From contig WFPV01000016.1 in the NCBI GenBank assembly GCA_015487405.1, forward strand, positions 1 through 23,779: 23,779 nt of DNA, in the 5' to 3' direction. The position numbers were made by a program, and so were the translations under genes. Under the pieces are notes generated by a model that ran no database searches, was not told where the DNA came from, and saw only the letters and a list, made by a program, of their open reading frames with translations. Positions 7,297 through 15,085 of the stretch are shown here, one piece after another (the stretch's first letter is position 1; each line of letters starts with the position of its first letter). This stretch comes from Aquifex sp. GTDB taxonomy: Bacteria > Aquificota > Aquificia > Aquificales > Aquificaceae.

Positions 7297-8741
7297 CAGA
7301 ACCTCCAGCTAATACTCGTTCCGATAGTCATGAAGGTCTTGTTTTTATCAGTAATATTAAACTGCACGGGAGAAGGGTCAACGTCATAATTGTTTACGTA
7401 ATCTACTCTTAAAAATCCCCCAAGTATGAACTTTTTAAATCTGTGTTCTCCAGAAAGTCTTAAATAATATCTCTTCATAGATTTATTTGCATACCTATTT
7501 GGTTGCTTAAGAAAGGCAAGTTTATACTCAAAGGATGTCTTTTCTGAAAAGAAATGTCTGTGCTTGAACATAAAGAACTGTAAGTTTCTACCGTAAGGAA
7601 ATCCCAAAGACATTCCTTTGTATGTATAACCGTCTTTGTTGTAATAGTGATGAATATAGTGGTCTCTGGAGACATAAACATATTCAAATCTAAAAATATT
7701 TCTCTCAGTTCTAATTAAAGCTCCAGCTACTATGCCTTTATCTAAGAATTGAAAACCAAAAGGTGGTTTAAACTCCCCCTTGTCTTCTTTTTGCCACCAT
7801 GCAGTTATATCAGCTCCGGAATCTTGGTAGTAAATCTTAAAAGTCTTTATAGCCGGAAAAATTTTGTAGGCAGGTAGGAACAGAGATATATCTATTGCTC
7901 CGTAACCATCCGTATTGTATTTACTCCCAGGAATATTTTCTTCAGTTCCAAGTATTAGCTTTGGGTATTCAGTTAATTTATATCCGGGTCTTCCTTCACC
8001 TCCATACATAGAAGTTCTTGTAGCTCCCAGCTCAATCCACTCAAAGGGTTTCCATGTAACTCTAAGAGCAAGTATATTGGGATTATCTCTGTCTCTTCTT
8101 TTATCCTTTAGCCATCCCCTTATGAATACAAAGTTCCAATCTCCTAAAAACTTCAGTGGCTCCTCCGTTTGAAACTTTATCATTGGGAAAGGCTCAGCGT
8201 TAGATGATAAGTAAAGTGCATATTCTCCAGGACCCAAATGTGCGGAGTCCTTACCTACCTCAAAGGAAAATTTACTGAGCTTTATTTTCCAGTAAAGCTT
8301 ATGAATCTGAAACTTATTAGTTACTTTATTCGTATAATACCTAAAGGCATAGTAAATTACACTTCTCCTTCCTAAGGATAGGTATCCGTCTAAGTAGGTA
8401 TAAAGATTTAAACCTTTTCTAAGCAGTGTTCCCTCAGCATTTTCTAAAATAAAGTATTCCTCATTAGTGTAGAAGAAGTTAAAAGTTATAGAATTTAAAG
8501 GCTTTAAAAAGAATCCAGGTTTTGAAGATGCATTCATATATTCCTTTACATACTGAGGACTATCCAACATAAAGAGAGCTTGATAGTAAGAGTAGGGTCT
8601 TATTGTGTTCTGGTAATAGCGAGACTTTGTAGAGCTCTCCAAAACTTCGTAAACAAGTTTTTCAGAAGTATTGAGGTTAAGAAGAGGGTGTGCTGAGGAA
8701 ATTCCACCCAATAATGCAAGTATTATCAACCCCCTCCTCAT
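7296..8741 (-). CDS. Wzi-like capsule assembly outer-membrane beta-barrel protein
   Basis: 481 aa with a cleavable signal peptide (RRGLIILALLGGISSAHP) and alternating aromatic/polar strands typical of an outer-membrane barrel, ending in the terminal Phe of TSISWRF, as expected for Bam insertion. The central block KDSAHLGPGEYALYLSSN resembles the conserved GPG/LSSNA region of Wzi family (capsule assembly) proteins, which in E. coli help anchor capsule at the cell surface. It lies between the Wza-like exporter (4-nt gap) and the Wzz-like gene (1-nt overlap), which supports the assignment. The family call rests on one motif and on context. Confidence 0.78.
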   Translation of the reverse strand: MRRGLIILALLGGISSAHPLLNLNTSEKLVYEVLESSTKSRYYQNTIRPYSYYQALFMLDSPQYVKEYMNASSKPGFFLKPLNSITFNFFYTNEEYFILENAEGTLLRKGLNLYTYLDGYLSLGRRSVIYYAFRYYTNKVTNKFQIHKLYWKIKLSKFSFEVGKDSAHLGPGEYALYLSSNAEPFPMIKFQTEEPLKFLGDWNFVFIRGWLKDKRRDRDNPNILALRVTWKPFEWIELGATRTSMYGGEGRPGYKLTEYPKLILGTEENIPGSKYNTDGYGAIDISLFLPAYKIFPAIKTFKIYYQDSGADITAWWQKEDKGEFKPPFGFQFLDKGIVAGALIRTERNIFRFEYVYVSRDHYIHHYYNKDGYTYKGMSLGFPYGRNLQFFMFKHRHFFSEKTSFEYKLAFLKQPNRYANKSMKRYYLRLSGEHRFKKFILGGFLRVDYVNNYDVDPSPVQFNITDKNKTFMTIGTSISWRF

Positions 8742-8745
8742 GCCC

Positions 8746-11274
8746 TTATAACCTCTTTGCTAAAACAGCGGTAGATATTGACTGGAATATAATCTGAACT
8801 ACATCCTTTATCAATGGTCTCCAGAGTATAGGGACTTTTAATTTTGGCGGAACTACAATAGTGTCTCCTTCCTCTAAAGGCATGTCCATAAAGTCCCTTC
8901 CGAAGTAAAGCTTTCCATCTTTCCAGTCAAAACTGAATAAACTATCGTAAGTTTGTTTAGAAACCACCCTTCCGTTTGCTTTTATAACGTAAATGTTATC
9001 AACATCCGCGTAGGGTGTAGTTCCTCCTACCTGTTCTAAGTAGTAAGAAAGTGTTTTACCCTTTATGTAAGGAAGAGAAATCTGGTTATACACTTCCCCA
9101 AGAACAAGTATATAGTTTGGTTTTGAAGGAACGTAGATGAAATCTCCATCTTCCAAAGTGATATTACTTGGACTATTTTTTAAATCTTCTAACTTTTCAG
9201 GAATATCAAGTGCTATTCTTCCCAAGCCTATCTTTGCTTTTTCCTGAATTATTTTTAAGAGTCTTTGCTGCCTTTGTAGTGTGAGCTGAAGCAAGGCTTT
9301 TTCTTGGGGTGTTCCTCCTATTGCTTGTATGCCTTCCTCCGATTTTAATAAACCTTCCTGGAGAGCTATTAATGCGGTTTTTAGATGTTCCTCCTGCATT
9401 TTTTTAACTCTTTCTCTTATAAATATTAAAGCTTTTGGATAAGCTCTCTCTGTATATCCTCCAGACATAACTATTAGGTCATATAAAGTCATTCCTTCCT
9501 TTAACTTATAAACACCTGGTTTCTTAACTTCTCCGAGTATGGTAACACTTTTATCCTTTTCCGTAGGCGAAGTTTTCTTTATAAGAATTTTGGTTCCAGG
9601 AGTTAGCTTTATATTGCCTTCTCCTTTGACTAATAAGTCATAAAGGTAAACTATACGCGATACTTTTTCGCCTTTTTTTATTAACTTTTCAGTTTCTTTA
9701 ACGATTTCTTCCTTTAGTAATTCCTCTTTTTTGGGGCTTTTTTGCCCAAAGACCACTATAGCTTTTAGGTTTCTTAATTTGTCCGTAAACTTTACTTCCC
9801 TTAAAGCATCAAGTAAGGTTATATCAGGATAGTGGGGAATTAATACAGGCTTTTCTACTTCACCAGACACGGTAATAGGTGTATACAACCATTCCGGAAA
9901 GAAAACAATAGTATCAAAAGGTTTAAGGTTTATATCCTTCTTTCCTTCAATTATTTCTTTAGGAACAAAATTTATAACTTTCGTTTTTCCAGTTGATAAA
10001 TCTTTTCTAATTATTTCCCCATAATATAGGTTAGTATCTGGTAAAAGTTCAACAACATTTAATAACTGGCTCAATGTAGGGTATTCATCAACAGAATATT
10101 TCCCGGTATAGCCAATATGTCCTTTTACTTCAACATAGTTTTTTATGATATCTTTTAACTCTTCTATGTAAATTAAGTCTCCATCTTTTACCTCAGTTTT
10201 TAGGAAATTGGAATCATTTAGGTTCCCGTTATACACTTTTAAAGTGTTGTTTTCAAATCTAAAAAGTTTTACTCCATAGGTATATGTGGAAAAGGTTGTT
10301 CCACCTGCAAGACTTATAACTTCTTGTATAGTTTTTTCATCCTTTAGTTCATATATTGCAGGTCTTTTTACACTTCCAGCGATTCCTATAGTTTTACCAA
10401 TTTTATTTACATAAATTACATCTCCATCCATTAATTTGACATTTATTGGAAGTCCTTTTATCAGCAAATTGTATAAATCTATAACTATTTCTTCTCCATT
10501 CCTCCTTCTAAGAACTATATTCCTCAGGCTTCCATTTTTAGATACTCCGCCTGCGAGTGCTAAAGCTTCAACTACAGTGTAGGTGCTTGGAACTAAAACC
10601 ATACCTGGATTGGTTACAAATCCAGACACGTAAACCGGAAAAACCCTAAGTTTTCCTACAGATATATCTATACTGAAGTTCCTAAACTTTCTTGAAAGGA
10701 GTTTTTCTAATTCTTGTCTTAACTCTCTTACGGTCTTTCCCCAGGCGTATATTACTCCAACGTGGGGAATAAATATCTTACCTTCCCTATCAACGTATGT
10801 CCGATATTCACTTTCCAAGCCAAGTAAATCTACAGGATCCCCCCAAAAGTAAATAATTATTTCATCTCCTGGACCTAATACGTAATTATCTCCTACAGGA
10901 ATAGGAGCGGATAAAGTTTTACCTACATTTTCAAAAAGGTCATAACCAAATTGTTTGAGTTTTAGATTTTTCTCTTTGTAAATGCTATTTATTTTTCCTT
11001 CTATATAAGAAAGTTTAGGCTTTCGTAGAACGGCAGTTATATATCCTTCAGTTTTAGGCTCTATAGGGTGGTCTAAAGTATATTTATATTTCTCTCCTTC
11101 ACTTTTAAGTTCTAATTTTGGATATTTTTTATGTGTTTTATACTGGGTTTCCCTGTATGTCTTATACATCTCCTCATATTTATTTAAATCAAATATAGGA
11201 GCATATTTTCCTTTTTCTTCCTGTCCATATGTTAAAAAGCTTAACAAAAAGAATATCACTCCTAAAAAGAACAT
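8746..11274 (-). CDS. Wza-like polysaccharide export protein with multiple SLBB domains
   Basis: An 842-aa periplasmic/outer-membrane export protein. It has a signal peptide (MFFLGVIFFLLSFLTYG), then a PES (poly_export) domain at about 126-208, recognised by the YVLGPGDEI motif. About six SLBB-like repeats follow, starting near 212, 296, 381, 467, 577 and 722, most beginning with a GxV(x)xPG-like turn and closing with DGD/EGD-x-I-x-V. A Glu/Lys/Gln-rich predicted coiled coil (about 620-690) interrupts the fifth. It ends in an amphipathic or hydrophobic segment (VVQIIFQSISTAVLA), comparable in place to the outer-membrane helix of Wza. E. coli Wza is 379 aa with far fewer repeats. There is no lipobox cysteine. 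A strong Shine-Dalgarno (GGGAGGTGG, 11278-11286) lies inside ribD; ATG directly follows the ribD stop. Confidence 0.87.
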   Translation of the reverse strand: MFFLGVIFFLLSFLTYGQEEKGKYAPIFDLNKYEEMYKTYRETQYKTHKKYPKLELKSEGEKYKYTLDHPIEPKTEGYITAVLRKPKLSYIEGKINSIYKEKNLKLKQFGYDLFENVGKTLSAPIPVGDNYVLGPGDEIIIYFWGDPVDLLGLESEYRTYVDREGKIFIPHVGVIYAWGKTVRELRQELEKLLSRKFRNFSIDISVGKLRVFPVYVSGFVTNPGMVLVPSTYTVVEALALAGGVSKNGSLRNIVLRRRNGEEIVIDLYNLLIKGLPINVKLMDGDVIYVNKIGKTIGIAGSVKRPAIYELKDEKTIQEVISLAGGTTFSTYTYGVKLFRFENNTLKVYNGNLNDSNFLKTEVKDGDLIYIEELKDIIKNYVEVKGHIGYTGKYSVDEYPTLSQLLNVVELLPDTNLYYGEIIRKDLSTGKTKVINFVPKEIIEGKKDINLKPFDTIVFFPEWLYTPITVSGEVEKPVLIPHYPDITLLDALREVKFTDKLRNLKAIVVFGQKSPKKEELLKEEIVKETEKLIKKGEKVSRIVYLYDLLVKGEGNIKLTPGTKILIKKTSPTEKDKSVTILGEVKKPGVYKLKEGMTLYDLIVMSGGYTERAYPKALIFIRERVKKMQEEHLKTALIALQEGLLKSEEGIQAIGGTPQEKALLQLTLQRQQRLLKIIQEKAKIGLGRIALDIPEKLEDLKNSPSNITLEDGDFIYVPSKPNYILVLGEVYNQISLPYIKGKTLSYYLEQVGGTTPYADVDNIYVIKANGRVVSKQTYDSLFSFDWKDGKLYFGRDFMDMPLEEGDTIVVPPKLKVPILWRPLIKDVVQIIFQSISTAVLAKRL

Positions 11275-12348
11275 TTACCACCTCCCGTATTCTAAATAAA
11301 TATCCTCTCCTAAAGATAAATTCTTTTTCTTTATCAATTTCAAAGTTTGTTCAATTTTTTCTACTCTCTTACCTTCTATACCCAAGCCCTCTCCCATAAT
11401 TTTCGGTGCTATGAATACAGATATTCTATCAAATGCTCTTTCACTTAGGAAACTTGAAAGTGTCTTAGCTCCTCCTTCTACTAAGAGGTGCATTATTTCC
11501 CTTTCGTATAGAGCATTCAGAATATTGCGAACACTTAAATCCTGAAGCTGAATTACGTCAACACCTTTACTTTTTAAAATTTCAACCTTCTCACTGGCAT
11601 TTATAGACGTTATCACTATGGTTTTAGCTTCCTCCGTATTTAGAATTTTAGACTTTAGTGGTATTTTCAATAAGGGGTCTAAAACTATCCTTATAGGTTG
11701 CCTTTCCGTGGGCACGTGTCTAACCGTAAGTTGGGGGTCATCCTTTATAACCGTGTTTACTCCTACGAGGACTGAAGTTGCTTCCCGCCTTAAAATATGA
11801 GCTAACTTTCGGCTTTCAAGAGAGCTTATCCATTTGCTGTCTCCTGTAAGTGTTGCGAGTTTTCCGTCAAGTGTTTGAGCCCACTTTAAGGTTACGTATG
11901 GTCTCTTCTGAGTTATATAAACAAAGAAATCTTCGTTTAGTTCGCGTGCTCCCTTTTCAAGAACTCCGACATCTACTTCTATTCCGGCTCTTTTCAATCT
12001 CTCTATGCCCTTACTGGCTACCTGCGGATTTGGATCTAAAGTTGCAACGACTACACGTTTTAATTTTTTCTCAATTATAAGGTTAGTGCAAGGAGGAGTT
12101 CTCCCGTAATGGGAGCAAGGCTCTAAAGTTACGTAAAGCGTAGCCCCCTTGGCTTTTTCGCCTGCTTGGTTAATCGCTATGACCTCAGCGTGGGGTTTTC
12201 CGGCTCTTTCGTGGTAGCCGAGCCCGACGATTTTTCCGTTTTTAACTACAACCGCCCCAACGGTGGGATTCGGGTGGGTGTAGCCTTTACGCTTCTTTGC
12301 AAGTTGAAGAGCTAACCGCATAAAGTTTTCGTCTATCTTTCTTAGCAT
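11275..12348 (-). CDS. ribD: Bifunctional riboflavin deaminase/reductase RibD
   Basis: A 357-aa enzyme for two consecutive steps of riboflavin synthesis. The N-terminal zinc deaminase domain (about 1-145) has HAE at 53-55 and the EPCSHYGRTPPC motif, with Cys78 and Cys87 as zinc ligands. The C-terminal reductase domain (about 150-357) uses NADPH to reduce the ribosyl group and contains the TLKWAQTLDGK entry motif and the LLVEGGA block. Length is normal for RibD. It is 4 nt downstream of ribF and abuts the Wza-like gene with no spacer. No FMN riboswitch is apparent before the unit. Confidence 0.96.
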   Translation of the reverse strand: MLRKIDENFMRLALQLAKKRKGYTHPNPTVGAVVVKNGKIVGLGYHERAGKPHAEVIAINQAGEKAKGATLYVTLEPCSHYGRTPPCTNLIIEKKLKRVVVATLDPNPQVASKGIERLKRAGIEVDVGVLEKGARELNEDFFVYITQKRPYVTLKWAQTLDGKLATLTGDSKWISSLESRKLAHILRREATSVLVGVNTVIKDDPQLTVRHVPTERQPIRIVLDPLLKIPLKSKILNTEEAKTIVITSINASEKVEILKSKGVDVIQLQDLSVRNILNALYEREIMHLLVEGGAKTLSSFLSERAFDRISVFIAPKIMGEGLGIEGKRVEKIEQTLKLIKKKNLSLGEDIYLEYGRW

Positions 12349-12352
12349 TTAT

Positions 12353-13300
12353 TTAATTATTTAAATACCGCTTCGCGGTCTCTATATCTTTTTTAATTTG
12401 ATTTATAAGCTCTTCTATGCTCAAGAACCTTTTTTCCTCTCGGAGGAACTTGAGGAATTCCACCTTAACTCTTTCCCCTCTTAAGTTTCCTTCAAAATCG
12501 AGTATGTGAACTTCCAACACCTTTTTCTTCCCTCCGAAGGTTGGTCTGTAGCCGTAGTTCGCTACTCCGTAGTATCTTTCATCAACTCTTACTAAATAAA
12601 CGCCTTCTTTGAGACATAGGTTATCCGTATTCTGAAGATTTGCCGTTGGAAATCCTATCTTACCACCTCTTCCTTCTCCCTTTACGACTTTTCGCCTAAT
12701 CCAGTAATAGTGTCCTAAATACTCCTTCACATCCTCTACTCTTCCCTCCTTGAGTAGTCTCCTTATGAGTGTGCTGCTAACTATGTGGTCGTTAATCTTA
12801 AAAGGCTTTGCCTCTTCCACCTCAAAGCCGAGTTCTTTTCCTACCTCTTTGGCAAGTTCTATTTCTCCTTCTCGCTTGTAGCCGTATCGCCAGTCGTATC
12901 CAACCAGAAGGTAGCGACATCCGAGTCTTTTGTAGAGAATATCCTCTAAGAAATCTCTCGCGTGAATTTGGGCAAACTCTTTATCAAACCTTATGAAGCA
13001 AAGGTAATCTATTCCAAGCTCCCCGAACAGCTCAATCTTTTCCTCTATATCTGTAAGTTCACAGAGTAAAAGGTTAGGGGCAAGAACTTTAAGAGGATGT
13101 GGACAGAAGGTAAGGACAACAGTTTTAAGGTTTTTCTCCTTGGCTTTCTCTTTAAGTTTATTGATTAAATACCTGTGTCCTAAATGGATGCCGTCAAAGT
13201 TACCTACGGTTAGAGCGGTTTTTTCAGGTAAGGACTCCAGAACTTTCAGATTTTTATTGGGACATTTTTTAGAATCAAGCTTAAGAAGAAATACCTCCAT
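12353..13300 (-). CDS. ribF: Bifunctional riboflavin kinase / FAD synthetase RibF
   Basis: 315 aa from ATG 13300. The N-terminal FMN adenylyltransferase domain shows TVGNFDGIHLGH (31-42) and the SSTLIR motif (175-180). The C-terminal flavokinase domain begins near 200 with GRGGKIGFPTANL (210-222) and contains EVHILDF with the likely catalytic Glu263. It converts riboflavin to FMN and then FAD. The frame stays open to a GTG at 13333, but that start would overlap the HIT gene and add residues not expected for the family, so ATG 13300, 1 nt past the HIT stop, is preferred. Neither has a strong Shine-Dalgarno. RibF and RibD adjacent to each other form a small flavin module. Confidence 0.95.
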   Translation of the reverse strand: MEVFLLKLDSKKCPNKNLKVLESLPEKTALTVGNFDGIHLGHRYLINKLKEKAKEKNLKTVVLTFCPHPLKVLAPNLLLCELTDIEEKIELFGELGIDYLCFIRFDKEFAQIHARDFLEDILYKRLGCRYLLVGYDWRYGYKREGEIELAKEVGKELGFEVEEAKPFKINDHIVSSTLIRRLLKEGRVEDVKEYLGHYYWIRRKVVKGEGRGGKIGFPTANLQNTDNLCLKEGVYLVRVDERYYGVANYGYRPTFGGKKKVLEVHILDFEGNLRGERVKVEFLKFLREEKRFLSIEELINQIKKDIETAKRYLNN

Positions 13301-13301
13301 A

Positions 13302-13667
13302 TTATCCGGGGGGCCACTCCATCTTTCTGCCACCTATGAGGTGAAGGTGTAGGTGAAACACTGTCTGCCCGGCATCTTTTCCAACGTTAAAAACGAGCCT
13401 GTATCCTTTATTTAGGTTCTCGTCAGGAGCTATGCCGAGCTCTTCCGCTATCTTCCTTGCAACGTAGAACATGTGCCCTACCAAACACTCATCTTCAGGC
13501 TCGAGAGTTTGAATTCCAACTATATGTTTTTTAGGAACTATAAGGATGTGAACGGGAGCTACTGGATTGATGTCGTGAAAGGCGTAAACCTTATCGTCTT
13601 CGTAAACCTTCTTAGAAGGAAGCTCTCCCCTTATTATTTTGCAGAAGATACAGTCCTTTTCTTGCAT
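13302..13667 (-). CDS. HIT family (HINT/Hit-like) nucleotide hydrolase
   Basis: A 121-aa histidine-triad protein. It has the CIFCKI motif (6-11, two Cys that often bind zinc), HDINPVAPVHILIVPKKHI, and the catalytic triad HLHLHL (His105, His107, His109), followed by the usual GGR and a short C-terminal Trp-containing tail. Family members hydrolyse AMP-lysine or adenosine phosphoramidates in the cytoplasm; the physiological substrate is usually unknown. It starts 10 nt after the HepT-like gene, with no visible ribosome site. Confidence 0.94.
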   Translation of the reverse strand: MQEKDCIFCKIIRGELPSKKVYEDDKVYAFHDINPVAPVHILIVPKKHIVGIQTLEPEDECLVGHMFYVARKIAEELGIAPDENLNKGYRLVFNVGKDAGQTVFHLHLHLIGGRKMEWPPG

Positions 13668-13677
13668 ATTTAATATT

Positions 13678-14553
13678 TTAAACTTTCTTAGCTTTTGCCT
13701 TTTCTTCCAAGAGTTTCTTTAGGCTTTTTGAGATTTCCCTGAGAACTTCGGGAAACTTTGGATTAAGTTCCTGTAGAGATTTGTATAACTCTTCGTTGCT
13801 GACCTCCCACGTGCTTATGAGTTTATTTTTTAGGAGCATCATTTTTAGAACGGTATCGTAATACTCTTCGGGAATAATACCTTTCTCAACCATCTTAGTT
13901 AAACAATCGTCACCGAACTTCTTTATTCCGAACCGCGGAGCGAGGTGCTTGCAGATATCAAAGAGGCTGTCGTAAGCAACCTGATAGAAATACTTCACTC
14001 TATCGTAATACATAGGAGTTTTCTTAAACTCTTCTAAACCTTGTTTAAGAACAAAATCCACCTTCTTCACACTGTCTTTTATGAACTTTGCTTTTTCGTT
14101 TAGTAGCTCAAAGTCTATCAGCAGGTAATTTCCCGTAGTTTTCTTGATGTATTCAACAATCCAACGTGCGTATTCCTTAAACAAAACGAGATTCTCCTTC
14201 AGGAAGTCATAAAGCTCCTCTGGGGAAACCGCATCTTTTAGGTCCCTATACTTGAAGTAAAACTCTGAGAACTTTTTGAGCTCTTCTGCAAAGGGCATCC
14301 CTATATGCTGAGCCAATTTGTAAAGGCAGTCTTTGGAAGAGGTTTTTATCCCGTAAACGGCAGATAGGTGCCTGCAGACTCTCATACTGCTTTCAAAGGC
14401 GAGATTAAAGTCTATTCTCACCCTGTCCTGTACGAGTTTGTTCTTGACGAACTCCTCCTTTGGGATTTCTAAGTTCTTTTTCAGGTCAACGTAAGCCTTT
14501 TCAAGATTCTGAAATGCCTCAAGTATTAGGCTTATCTTAGGTGAACGCTTCAT
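13678..14553 (-). CDS. Tandem HepT-like (HEPN/DUF86) protein, catalytic motif lost
   Basis: A 291-aa helical protein made of two similar halves. DRVRIDFNLAFESSMRVCRHL (from 43, split here by one residue class only) aligns with DRVKYFYQVAYDSLFDICKHL (from 184) at a constant offset of 141, and the following YGIK/FGIK and DCL positions align too. Each half looks like a HepT/DUF86 HEPN four-helix domain (about 30-138 and 170-284). The HEPN catalytic motif R-x4-6-H-x-Y is degraded: the first half has KYRDLKDAV and the second LKNKLISTW, both without the histidine. Each half keeps a Cys pair (60/76 and 201/217). There is no MNT antitoxin neighbour. It is the first gene of the HIT-rib-capsule unit. 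The HepT assignment is by motif reading only. Confidence 0.68.
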   Translation of the reverse strand: MKRSPKISLILEAFQNLEKAYVDLKKNLEIPKEEFVKNKLVQDRVRIDFNLAFESSMRVCRHLSAVYGIKTSSKDCLYKLAQHIGMPFAEELKKFSEFYFKYRDLKDAVSPEELYDFLKENLVLFKEYARWIVEYIKKTTGNYLLIDFELLNEKAKFIKDSVKKVDFVLKQGLEEFKKTPMYYDRVKYFYQVAYDSLFDICKHLAPRFGIKKFGDDCLTKMVEKGIIPEEYYDTVLKMMLLKNKLISTWEVSNEELYKSLQELNPKFPEVLREISKSLKKLLEEKAKAKKV

Positions 14554-14560
14554 AGGTTAG

Positions 14561-14588
14561 ATTTTAAAGAGGACTTTAAAATTGGCAA
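14561..14588 (-). promoter_or_regulatory. Promoter for the HepT-like/HIT/rib/capsule unit
   Basis: Minus strand TTGCCA (14583-14588), a 16-nt spacer, TAAAAT (14561-14566), then 7 nt to ATG 14553. Transcription would start at or within a base or two of the start codon. No Shine-Dalgarno is present. This is the best promoter candidate for the whole 8.9-kb unit. Confidence 0.6.
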
Positions 14589-14604
14589 TGTGAACTATTA
14601 AGAT
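14576..14604 (+). promoter_or_regulatory. Weak candidate promoter for the DedA-like gene
   Basis: TAAGAT (14599-14604) lies 10 nt before ATG 14615. At 17 nt upstream there is only TTAAAA (14576-14581). TTGGCA at 14582-14587 is a better -35 but too close. The promoter lies in the 61-nt divergent spacer shared with the minus-strand promoter. Confidence 0.3.
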
Positions 14605-14614
14605 ATTCCAGAGC

Positions 14615-15085
14615 ATGGAAGGATTAAAGGAAGGATTGGAAATTTTTGTTCAGAATTACGGATACTTAGCTATATTCTTAATAGCTTTCACTGAAAGTAT
14701 TCTCCAGCCGTTTCCTCCGGATCCTTTCATAATGGGAGCAACGGCTTTTGGGTTAAATCCGCTTGCTTCTGCGCTCGTTTCCACCGCCGGTAGCGTTTCG
14801 GGGGGAGTTGTTGCGTACTTCCTCGGAAAGTTTTTTGGAGAACCTTTAGCAAAAAAGCTTCTCGGAGAAGAAAAGTTTATTAAAGCTGAGGCGTTCTACC
14901 ACAGGTGGGGAGTGTATGCGGTAATAATTGCCGGGATAACGCCGATACCTTACAAGGTTTTCTGCTGGCTTTCGGGGATATTGGATCTGGAGCTCCTGAG
15001 ATTCGTTATCGCCTCGGTAATAGGAAGATTTCCCCGTTTTTTAGCGGTTGCCCTGTTTGGGGATATTATCGGCTCAGCTCTTTGA
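14615..15085 (+). CDS. DedA/YqaA-type (VTT domain) membrane protein
   Basis: A 156-aa integral membrane protein. The pattern ESILQPFPPDPFIMGA after TM1, the Gly/Ser/Ala-rich middle (AGSVSGGVVAYFLGKFFG), and a reentrant-like segment ITPIPYKVFCWLSG followed by GRFPRFLAVALFGD fit the YqaA branch of the DedA (SNARE-associated/VTT) family. Members are linked to lipid-carrier or phospholipid scrambling and membrane homeostasis; the substrate is not predictable here. It is the only plus-strand gene between two long minus-strand units and overlaps the glycosyltransferase gene by 20 nt tail to tail. There is no Shine-Dalgarno ahead of ATG 14615. Confidence 0.85.
   Translation: MEGLKEGLEIFVQNYGYLAIFLIAFTESILQPFPPDPFIMGATAFGLNPLASALVSTAGSVSGGVVAYFLGKFFGEPLAKKLLGEEKFIKAEAFYHRWGVYAVIIAGITPIPYKVFCWLSGILDLELLRFVIASVIGRFPRFLAVALFGDIIGSAL

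Noticed and set aside
13301..13333. GTG start that would extend RibF by 11 residues into the HIT gene
   Set aside because: The extra residues are a frame-shifted reading of the conserved HIT C-terminus and are not typical of RibF; ATG 13300 fits gene spacing.
12349..14553. FMN riboswitch controlling ribF/ribD
   Set aside because: Gaps between the genes are 0-10 nt and the unit's promoter leaves no leader, so there is no room for an RFN element.
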